64,000 nt of DNA. It comes from Prinia subflava (lineage: Eukaryota > Chordata > Aves > Passeriformes > Cisticolidae). A program made the translations under genes and the position numbers. The stretch covers positions 24,861,300 through 24,925,299 of the forward strand of contig NC_086254.1 of the NCBI RefSeq assembly GCF_021018805.1. Reading direction: 5' to 3'. Under the pieces are notes generated by a model. The model ran no database searches. It saw only the letters and a list, made by a program, of their open reading frames with translations, and was not told where the DNA came from. Below are positions 24,501 to 34,280 of the stretch, in pieces (within the stretch, counting starts at the first letter, position 1; every line of letters starts with the position of its first letter).

Positions 24501-27500
24501 ATGGAAATACAGATTTCTTTGGAAAAATGTGTACCTCACTGGCATCCCCAGAGTTACCAGGCTGCCTAACTCCAGCTGCTGCCGAGGGGGGACAGGCAGG
24601 GGGGGCTGGCAAGGCTGCAGGAGCACAGCCCCACGCCCTGGGGTGCCAGGGATGTGCCTGGGGAGGTTCAGGGTGAGCATCAGGAAAGTTTCTCCTGGAG
24701 GGTTGGTGCAAGGCAGTGACACTGCCAGAGGGGCTGAGGAGGCTCTGTCCTTGGACATGTCCAGGCTGGGACACAGCTGACCCAAACCAGCCCTGGCAAC
24801 AGCTCAGAGACCAGACCAGAGCCCTCCCAAGGCCCCTCTCACCCAACACTTCCATCAACAGGATGGGAAATCAAAGAGGTGAGTACAAGACTGACCACAA
24901 AAATTCAACCAGCAGCTCCAGAAAAGAGGCAGCTCTAAAACAAGTGACTTTATCCCTGCGGGTTAATTAACACTGAACCTGATAAAGCCTAACTACGCTT
25001 TTATTTTAATTAAGAGAAGGAGCCCCTGGGCAGCTCCCCCTCCACCCCAGGGACAGCCAGGCCAAGCAAAAACACCGAGGAATGCAGCTCCAGCTCACCT
25101 GCTGGCGTAACGTGTTTGTTGTCCCAGTGCTGGATTCCTGCTGCCCAGGCTGCACTTTGGTCCAGGAACATTTCACCTGTGCACGGAGCCAGCGCTGCAG
25201 CCAAGGCAAACACTCCTCTCCCAGGGCAGCACACACCATTTGCTGAGCAAACCCAGGACACATCGACTTTGTTTGTGTTCAGCCTTTCCTGCAGATCCCC
25301 AGGGCAGACTGTGCCAGTTTTGCAGGGATCAGAGGGGTTGTGCTGGCCTGGGGGGCTCTGCTGAGTGAGGAGGGGGCTGCAGAGCAGTCCTGGCTCAGAG
25401 GGTGGAGGTGCAGAGCATCTCAGCAGCACTCCAGGCCCAGGAGCTCCCACTGCCCCAGGGGCAAAACCAGCTGATTTCAGTGGTGGTCTGGGTTTGGAGG
25501 GGCTGGGGAGCAAGGAAGAGGCAGGGCTGGCTCAGGCTGTGGTGGGCAAGGATTGGCAGCCCAGAGGAAAACTTCTTGGGAAGAAAGAAACGCAAGCAGA
25601 GCTTGCGAGCACTTGTGAGTCCACACACTGCAGACACATTGGGAAATGCTTCCTAAACCATCAGATCCTTCCCAGGATTGCTGCCTACGGGCTGAGGGGT
25701 GGCACAGGGCTTAGGGAGTGCAGGGACCAAACACTGCACACACTGCCCCAGGTGTGTCTGGTGGTGCTCAGGACCCTGCAGGGTTTCAGAAGGCTGCAAG
25801 GAGACCTGTGCCTCCAGCAGAGACCCAAACACCCTCCAGGCCAGGCCAGCAGAGGCACAAAGCAGCACCAAGTCCCTTCCCAGGAGCTGGAGCTCGCCCA
25901 GCCAGGACAGACAGTGCATTAGCACAGGCTGGCTCGGGTCGCTTGATCTCAACCCTGCACAAAAGCAAGCAGGGTTTGGGGGTTCTGTAACTGCTGCTCT
26001 GTTTGTTTTACAGGTGGATCCTGTTTCAGGTAACCACTGAAGGCAAGTTCAACGTGGTGCCAGCAGCCCCCTGTGAACACACAAGCATGCACCCGTTCAG
26101 GAGGGACACACTTTGATGTCCCAGGCCACAAACCTGCTTTTGGCACAGCCTGTAGAACCTAAACCTCCTTCACAGGAGGCTGCACTCCCCCAGCACACCA
26201 ACAGACAACTTTCTGTGGCTCATTAAGCTGCAGTGTCTTGCCCATGCACTGGAGCCCTTCTTGAATGGATGTCTAACCCCAGGAACCTCACGGGACACAG
26301 CAGAGAGGTGCCTCACCTCTGGATTCCTGCCCAAGAGTTTGATGCAAGCCTGAACAAACTTTATCTCCAAGGTGAAGTTGGCATCATCTGCACTCATTCC
26401 AGCCAGGGATCTCCTCCCACCCAGGCATCCTCCCAAGATAAAGCTGTCCCAGTTAGTATCAATAGATCCAGTTCACCACATATTGTCTGATTGTTTACAT
26501 AATATGGGCCTTATCTCTTACTGTACAAACAGGGAAAGCAGGGCAAAATAACACATCTCTCCACTAAAAAGACAAACCAACCAAAAATTCTGTGCACAAA
26601 AAAAAAATTAAATCAAGATACTCTGGGCTGACACAAACTGTGCAAACAGGTCAGGGTGCCCTGGGAGGGGCACTGGCTGTGTGTTGGAGCTCTCATAACC
26701 ACCCTCATTTGTCTCAGTAGAGCAGCACAGTAATTGCTGTGCTCCTGCAGGGTAAGGGGGCTCTGCTGCCCCAGGCTTGGCTCTGGGGGTCACAGAGCAG
26801 CCAGACCCTGCTGAATGGCAGCCGGGCCAGTGCCACCCATCCCAGCACTGGGGAGGTGTTCCCACAGCCCACATCCAATTTCTGTGCTCACATATTTAAC
26901 GAGAAGCCCTTTTAGTTCCTGCAGACATCTTTACCTGTGGATCTCTGTGCTGGTTTCCACAGGAAAGTTTTTCAGCAGAAACATGCAGGGGGGAGTAGCT
27001 TTGCTGACCCTTTTGCAGACTGGGGCTGATGGGAACCACTCTCAGGGATGGCCCAAACCCTCCTGCCAGGTCAAACCCTCCTGTTCCAGGCAGGAACAGA
27101 AGCCCCACAGCCTAAAGGCTGGGACTTATGTGCATGCACAGGGGCAGAGCAGGAAGGAGTCACAGAAAATAATGGGATGAGCAAACCTCAGCCCTGCTGC
27201 TCTCCATCCTCCTGCTCATCATCCCCACCTCCCTACAACAGGGCTCACCAGAGCCTCCCCATCCCCAGGCAGAGGCAGCCCCAACACCCACCTCCATTCA
27301 GCAGCACTCTCCATCACCGCCAGGAAAATCCCTTCCTGCTGCTCCCCCTGCAGCTCCCAGCCCTGCTCCTGCCCTGCTCCTTATCACAGGGCCTGCCCAC
27401 CCCCCAGGTGCCCCTCGTGTGCCATTCACCCCTCCCGCTGGCTCTGCCCACTCCCCTCAGCTGCTGGAGCAGCGGGTTATCCTGGCAGCAAAGGGGATGG
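21525..27500. other. intergenic desert, middle part
   Basis: I see no recognisable gene. From about 22.6 kb the sequence is GC-rich with many overlapping open frames on both strands, the pattern expected from few TA-containing stops and not from coding sequence. I looked for a Z-DNA-binding (Zalpha) module, as expected for ZBP1 at this place, and found none. Confidence 0.55.
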
Positions 27501-27810
27501 AGAGGGGACCAGGCATCCCCCTGCCCCTGGAGATTCGGCACGGCAGAAAATGGGGATGCTCAGGGGGCACGAACAGCCGCAGGCCGGGTGGCCGTGATCC
27601 CCGAATCCTGCCCGGACAGCTTCGAGCATCCTTCTTCTCGCCCAGCCTGGCCGCCCACGTCCCCATACACGGTCCCCACCCTCCTCTCATCGCTGGAACC
27701 CAGGCTGAGCCATCCCGTGCCTCCGAGAGCCGAGCCCCTTTCTCGGGACAGCCCTGCCGAGAGGCTCCTTCGCTCGCCATCTCGTGGTGGCAGCAGGCAG
27801 CCTGCCACGG

Positions 27811-27918
27811 CCCGCGTCCCGCGTCCCGCATTTCCCATCCCGCATCCCGTATCCCAACATCCTGCATTTCACATCCCGTATCCCACATCCTGCATCACCG
27901 CATCCCGCATCCCACAGC
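27811..27918. repeat. degenerate CATCCCR-type short tandem repeat
   Basis: A run of variants of CATCCCG, CATCCTG and CGTCCCG with irregular spacing. On the minus strand it gives a repetitive Met/Arg/Asp/Ala/Gly peptide in a spurious open frame. Confidence 0.8.
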
Positions 27919-27961
27919 CCTTGCAGGGGCCCAGAGTGCTCTGGGGGTGGGTAGGGGCTGG

Positions 27962-28058
27962 GCCACCCCCGTGTCGCTCCTGTGCCACCCCAGTGCCACC
28001 CCCGGGCCATCCCCGGGCCACCCCCGTGCCACCCCCGGGTCACCCCCTTACCACCATC
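27962..28058. repeat. CCACCCCCGGG-type tandem repeat
   Basis: Roughly eight imperfect 10-13-bp units built on GCCACCCCCGGG or GTGCCACCCC lie in the distal part of the CpG-rich block. They are C-rich on the plus strand and G-rich on the minus strand. Confidence 0.8.
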
Positions 28059-28070
28059 GGCACCCACGCT

Positions 28071-31000
28071 GCTCTGTCCCCCAGACCCTCCTGAAACAAG
28101 TCCGACCCTGCTCTGGGGGTGTCAGTGATTTTCCACCCGTGTAACCCTGGCACAGATTTGGCTCTGCAGAGTCACTCACACGCAGGGCTCAGTCCTGCCC
28201 CGGGAATTTCCCCTGACTCCCATGGGAGATGCACCAGGAGATGAACACATGATGTGTGGGACGTGCAGGTATTTCACGTTCCCAGACTGTGAAGGGTTGG
28301 CTCCTCACACCCCCAGCACACCGGGCACTGCCCACCCTCAGGGAACCCAAAATTGCTGCAGTGTCACAGCCCAGGAACTCCCGGGAGCACCAGAGAGTTG
28401 GGAAGGAAATGCCAGGAGAGCTCTCTGTGACAGGGACACCAGGGCAGCTTGGCACTGGCACAGCTCTGCAGGACCCAGAGCTCCAAAGGCTCCAAAGGCG
28501 AACTTCCCATCTCCAACCCTTTTAAATGCTTTTTTCCATGGAGCCACTGCAGGACCCAGAATTGTCCCTCTGCCCTGTGCAGCCCCAGGCTGCAGGCTGA
28601 GCTCTGCCGTGGGGCCAGCCTGCACCACCACTGTGCACACACTCAAATTTCACCCTCAGCCAAATGGTTTTCTCTAAACTGACACAGGGTAATTTGTCCC
28701 AAGAAGAGCAAATGCCTGGAAGCCCTTCCAGACCTGGATACCAAAGTGATGATTTCTGCAAGGTGCCCCTCATGCAGATTCTTCCAGGACCTGCTGTGCC
28801 ACCCCAGCTCCCCCCTCCAGCACTCCCAGTCCCCCACCAGGCTTCCCTTTTTCTGGTTTTCCCCTCTAATTTGGGTAGAACAGCACAAAAGGAGCAATTT
28901 TGCTCCCCACCCCCTTTCCATCCTCCCTCCTCCCCTGTCTGGCAGGTCTGTGTTATTATTAAGACACTTGAGATTATGGTTGTCTGGAAGTCAAAGAATG
29001 ACAGGAAAGAACCAGATGCCATCCACTGATAAATTACAAGGGCATTATGTAGAGGCAGCTGTACCATAGAAAAGCCGGGGTTTTATACCACACCATGATT
29101 TTCCATGTGGCATCGTGTGGTTCCAGCATCTGGGCGTCGCCCTCAATGCCTCCCATCTATTTTGCTGAGCACTGTCATTATGATAATGAAGAAATTGCAG
29201 CAGACGTGTTAATTGTGGTTCCTGATGGCTATTGAGAGAACTTGAAGGTATCGGAGTGGGCTGGCAGGGCCTCTCTCACCTCACGGGGGGTTTCTCCACA
29301 CTGTTGGCAGTGGACAAGGGGAATTTGGATGGCTCTGAGTGCTGTGAGCACCATCCAAGCCCTCCTGTCCCAGTGGCTAGCCCTGATCAGGACTGGTGGG
29401 TGCTGGTGACTGTGATGAGATAAAGTTGCAAATCTTTGTTCAGTTCCCACTGCAGAGATTTGTAAATTCCCTTCCCTTGCTTGATTTTCTCATTATTAGC
29501 ACAGAGCAGCCGCGGGCTGTGCTAGAGGAGGGGTGGCACAGGGGCAGGAGGGTTTGAGCCTCTGGTTTGTCTCCCCTTTGCTCAATCCTTAGCTGGCAGA
29601 GCTGTTGTACAGGCGATCCAGCCCTGGGTGTGGGGACAGGGACACTGAGACAACCCCTCCCAGCCCGGGGTGATTCACAGCGATATCTCACAGTGCTTTC
29701 TCTGGGGGGTGGTTTCCCTGCCTCAGGAATCCACCACAGGTACGTCCTCCAGGTGGGACGAGGATGGGCAGAATTGCTGCCCTGTGAGTCACTCTGGGAA
29801 AGCCCTGTCAGACACCAAACCCGACTGCTCCAAATTCCTGCATTCCTGCTCCACTGCTGGTGGCAGTGGAAGCCTCGGACCCACCAAAGACTTGCAGCAA
29901 GGCAGGGGAAGGGTGCAGCCCCAGCCTCAGAGATGGGGGTTGGATCAGAACAGCTTAAAAGCCTCCCAGAACTCCACTAAAGCTTTTATGAGTTCCACAA
30001 AAGCAGGTACCCCCACTTTCCCCTTCTTGACCCTTGCCAGACACGGTTTCTTTCCAAGCAGCTCTGTAAAGGTGGGACTGGCTCTGCCAGGGTGAGGATG
30101 GTCTGACCAGCAGGAGCAAAGCTCAGGAAACCCTCATCTTTCCTTTCCAGCTCTCTGCTGAGGAGCAGGAGCTGGCAGCAGGGTGTGCCTGTCCCTGTGC
30201 CTCCTGCTTGGGCCCCAGAGTGTCCCAGGGCTCCCCTGGCACCCTGGGGTGTCACTGCCAGCTGGGAGAGCTGCAGAGCCGACTTGGGAAATGAGCTCGT
30301 CCCACCCTCACCTGCCCTGCGCCTTCATTGCCCACCCCTCAAGCAGCCCTGAGGCAGGGGGTGCTCCCCACTGGACCCTCCTGGTGCTGGTGCCAGGGAA
30401 GAGCTTTGCTGGAAGGCCACAGGCAGAGACACCAACACAGAACTGAACCTCTCCCTCTCCGAGGGCAGCGCTGCCAGCAGGAACATGGCTCTGCTCCCAG
30501 TGGGCAGTGGAAAACACGAGGAGCAAATGTATATGGCTGCAGCTTCAGTGGAAAACTCCTCTGGGAGCCTGTGCCTGGTCGTCAGCCTGTCCCACGAGGT
30601 GCAGCGTGCCAGGCTTCAACATAAACACGAAATTAAATGTGATCCAAGAGGTGCAGTGAGATTCCCAGGGAAAGGACAGAGGGTTGGGATTGTCCTGTGC
30701 TGATGCTGCTGACACTGCCAGACAGCGAGGGGAGCTCCAGTGAGAGGACACTTTGTTCTCTAGCCTCAAAAGCATTTGAGATCACACTGAAACAAAAAAG
30801 CATTTGTTGGGATCAAACAGCGTCCGTGCCAGTTATTGCCCAGCCTCCAGGACAGAATGGAGGAGCTGAGATGAGCACTGGGCATTCCACCAGGGACAGC
30901 TGGAGCAGGGGACCCTCCCGCAGGGGTGGCACTGTCCCTCCAGGGGCATTACCTCACTGCCCAGGTATGGCCAGCCCGGGGCTGGGAGTGTCCCTGCCTG

Positions 31001-31980
31001 GGATGGGGACAGTGACACGGGGTCTGACCCTCCAGTCCTGCCCACACGTGGGACCTTTGGAGGTGCCACAGGGTGGTCTCCAGTGGCAGCTCCTGCTCTG
31101 GGCTGGACACAGCCCCGTCCCAGGGAGGGTTCCCACAGAACTTTCTCTGAAGTTTCCTCTTTGCTGTAGGTGTCAGTGGGCTCCTGCCAGAAAGCCACCA
31201 GTCAGCAGCACTGCGGGGTTAGAAATGGCCAATTCTATGGGTGTTCAGCTTTAAAAATCTCCCCTACCCATATGAAAACAAAAAAGGACGCACCTCACTT
31301 GGGTGTCCCTGTCCCCAGAGTGGAGCCCTGGCAGGGAGAGGGGCAATGTGCCACCCTTGGAGCACCAGAGCAGCACCTGGGGGGCCACTGATGACGTCCA
31401 GAACTGCCTGTGTGTGCCCTGCCTGCCCTGCATGTCCTGCAGCCCCACAGGCTCCTGCACAAGCTGGGTGCCATGGGCAGCCCCTCACGGGCTGGCACTG
31501 CTGGGGGTGGGAGTTCAAGCCGTGCCAGCATCCCTACACAGATCCTGGCAGTGCCAGGAGCTGCCCCCATTGCCCCTCGTGGGGACAGGCACATCCAGCA
31601 GCCCCCACGGAGACCCCACCTTGGAAGCAGCACATTGGCACGGGCTCCTTCTCCTTCCTGGCAGAAGCCCTCAGCAGAAAGAAAAAGCCTGGGGAAGCAG
31701 GGGTGATTTTCCTACAGAGGGGGGAAAGGAGAAAAAAAAAAAAAAATAAAGGAAAAAAGAGAAAGAAGGAAGAGGGAGGCTGCCCACCCCAGCTCAGGGC
31801 TGCCTGGCACCTGTGTCCCGGGGCAGGCGTCCAGGCGCTGCCGCGGGCGCGGTGCCACGGCAGCAGATGGGCACCAAGGCAGCAGCCCTGGGCCCCCATC
31901 CTGCTGCAGCAGGGAGGGGACGGCTGTTTAGGGCAAATTTCCCAGCTGAGAATGTCAAAACAGCTGCCAGTCTGGAGTTT
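28071..31980. other. intergenic desert, GC-rich part
   Basis: I see no gene. The region is GC-rich with a purine/A-rich tract at about 31720-31775. One islet at about 28960-29230 is lower in GC, lacks repeats and looks like unique conserved-type sequence; it is listed as a finding. Confidence 0.5.
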
Positions 31981-32012
31981 ATACACCTATAATTAAGGGG
32001 GTATGTGATCTC

Positions 32013-32039
32013 TAATCCAGCTCAAACGGAGCTGGATTA
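32013..32039. promoter_or_regulatory. palindromic TAATCC pair
   Basis: TAATCCAGCTC and its exact 11-bp inverted copy GAGCTGGATTA are separated by five bases. TAATCC is the site of K50 homeodomain proteins (OTX, CRX, PITX, Goosecoid families). The arms could also form a hairpin if transcribed. A perfect MEF2 site follows 10 bp downstream. Confidence 0.5.
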
Positions 32040-32049
32040 ATTGGCGGAC

Positions 32050-32059
32050 CTAAAAATAG
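32050..32059. promoter_or_regulatory. perfect MEF2 consensus CTAAAAATAG
   Basis: This exactly matches the MEF2 consensus CTA(A/T)4TAG. It sits between the TAATCC palindrome and a homeodomain-type TTTAAATTAG run, in unique AT-rich sequence inside a GC-rich region. This suggests an enhancer core, but binding is not shown. Confidence 0.45.
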
Positions 32060-32609
32060 CATCCGTGACCATGTAAGGCAAGCTTTTGTGTGTGGTTTAA
32101 ATTAGGAAAGTGGGCTCTGGCTGTTTGCAGTGAGCCGGCAGAGACGGAGGCATCCTTCTGCCTCCAGACAGCCTGTGAGGGCCTGATCCTGCCCAGGGAC
32201 AGGGGGAGGCTGCAGCACACTGAGCTGGCCCTGCCTGGAGCCAGGGAAGGAGGAAGGGCAGCACCGGAATCCCAGGGATGTGTCCTGGGGGAGAGAGACT
32301 GCCCTGCTCACAGTGAGCCCTGACAGCCTCGGGTAGAGCTGCTCAGGTTCTCCTCCCCACACACCCCAGACCCAACTGCTGCCCACTTTTCCCTGTCACA
32401 TCATTCATAAGAGTCCCCAGCAAGCTGGCTCGCTCTGTTTGTGATGCCCAGAGGTTTTGCCTGGTGGAAAGGGACTTTCTGAATTACTGGAGCCTGCAGG
32501 AGACACCTCCACTTCCCCACACTGCTCCTGACCAGCTTTGAAGAAAAGCCCCTTTGACTTGTGCTCCCCTTCTCAAACACTCCTCTACCCACACCCGGAC
32601 TGCAGGGTT

Positions 32610-32890
32610 AAATTGCTGTTAATTTTTGTTTAATTATCTGCAGTGGCACAAATAACTAACAGCATCGATTTGAACTTGGCACACAAAGGAAGGTTCCAAA
32701 TGGCAAAGCATATTATGAGATCGAATTATTAAATGTAGCTAATGAGAAAAATAATGATGTGATGCCAAGCTATAAAAGGTTAGACTTTAAAGTTGTCACA
32801 GTTCATGAGCAAGAAAGATTTAATCACATTCTTAATCAAATATTTATATGATAATGTGTTTTAATCAGAATAATAGCAATTAATTTGGAA
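32610..32890. promoter_or_regulatory. AT-rich islet, candidate conserved non-coding element
   Basis: About 280 bp of non-repetitive AT-rich sequence stands out from GC-rich flanks. It contains many homeodomain-type cores (TAATTA, TTAATC, ATTAAA, GCTAATGAG) and an ATCGAT. It has no open frame of note. Vertebrate enhancers often look like this; conservation is not tested here. Confidence 0.35.
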
Positions 32891-34014
32891 AGGAATATAT
32901 TGTACGCTTCCTGTTCGTGTTTTACAGAGGTTTTTTGTGGTGAGGTTACAGAGCACATATTTCCTTGCTCAGCAATAGTTCCATCCCAGTTGGAAGGTTT
33001 TCCAGCTGCCTGTGATGGGGACAGGATGGAACAAGGATCAGGAGCACCTCAAGAGCTGTGGGTGCCCTGCTGGGTGCTGGTTCTGCTCCATCCCTCCCTG
33101 GCACTGGGCAAAGCGGGACCACGCTGGCACCACCACTGAGCCAGGGCCCCTCGCTCTGCCCTTGAAGCATTTACTCTTCACAAGTGATTTAACTGCTGCC
33201 TCTTTCCCTCTGGATCCTGCCAAATCTCCCAACTCCCCTTGGAAGCTGATGCTGTCACCATGATTTCCATCCTAAAATGTTTGCTGGGACACGGTCAAAA
33301 CTCTGCCTCTGCTGTCCCTCCTGCAGGGCCCTGCCTGGCAGAGCTCAGGGCTGCAGCTGAGCACTGAGTTCTGCTCTGGGCTTTGGTGGGGTGTGTTAAA
33401 ATCATAAAAATGGGCAGATTAAAGCAGCAGCAGACCCCACCCTCAGGGTTTGATCCTGAGTGCTGAGGAGAGGGGAGGTGGCTGTGCTGCTCAGTCCTGC
33501 TGAGACACCACCAGGGAACACCACAGGGAGGGCTGAGGAGGCTGGACAGGATGGGAAAATCTGCCAGCTTGAAGAAAAAAAATATCCAAAACCTTTCCCA
33601 AAAACTCAGAATGAGGCTTGTTTGAGATTGAAAGCAGCCTGGAGGATTATTTCCAGCAGGCACTGGGCAGCCAGAGCACCATGAGGAGACATCACCTCTG
33701 AGGGAGCTCACTGAAGTCCTTCCAGGTAGGTGAGAAAGCACCCACAGAATCCCGGGATTTGTTTTAATGGAACATCCAAACCACCAGTGTTCACTAAACA
33801 TGGGAAAAGCGCTTCAAAACACAGTGCAGAGTGAGAACTAAAGGGAGCATCCCTCACCCCAAATCCCCGGCAGGGACATTTCACCACTCCGTGCAGGGTT
33901 CAGTGGAGCTGGGGAGAAGGAGGGAGGAGACGAGGGCTGCCAGGACAGCAGGGACCCCTCACCACTCACACAGCCCAGTGGCATGAGCCTCACCTGTCCT
34001 GGGTGCCAAACTCC

Positions 34015-34180
34015 ATCCAAAGCCCCTGGGAATTCCATCCAAAGCCCCTGGGAATTCCATCCAAAGCTCCTGGGAATTCCATCCAAATCCCCTGGGAATT
34101 CCATCCAAATCCCCTGGGGATTCCATCCAAATCACCTGGGAATTCCATCCAAAGCCCCTGGGAATTCCATCCAAAGCCCC
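34015..34180. repeat. 22-bp minisatellite with NF-kB-like sites
   Basis: About 7.5 head-to-tail copies of a 22-bp unit starting ATCCAAAGCCCCTGGGAA begin at 34015, 34037, 34059, 34081, 34103, 34125, 34147 and 34169 (the last is partial). Each full unit carries GGGAATTCC, or GGGGATTCC in copy 5. The repetitive Trp-, Asn- and Ser-containing peptides in the crossing open frames are a by-product. Confidence 0.95.
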
Positions 34181-34254
34181 GTGCCTGTCCCAGGTCAGAC
34201 CAGCCTCCTCCCAGCCCTTGGCACAGACCTCATCCTGTGCACAGCCAGGGCTCT

Positions 34255-34280
34255 CCCTCCTCCTCCTCCTCCTCCTCCTC
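34255..34280. repeat. (CTC/TCC)n microsatellite
   Basis: An uninterrupted run of TCC triplets of about 26 bp, just downstream of the 22-bp minisatellite. Confidence 0.9.

Larger units (their letters stand above)
27530..28070. promoter_or_regulatory. orphan CpG island
   Basis: By eye there are about 40 CpG dinucleotides in roughly 520 bp of GC-rich sequence, dense enough to meet usual CpG-island criteria, in a neighbourhood otherwise poor in CpG. The 3' half consists of degenerate short repeats. Open frames of 348 and 241 codons cross it on the plus strand, but they are proline-rich, low in complexity and unlike any family I know. It could be an unannotated lncRNA promoter or simply a GC-rich repeat block. 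Confidence 0.5.

Noticed and set aside
27048..28094. 348-residue plus-strand open frame, the longest in the window
   Set aside because: Proline- and serine-rich low-complexity sequence over a CpG-dense repeat block, with overlapping long frames on both strands. There is no recognisable family.
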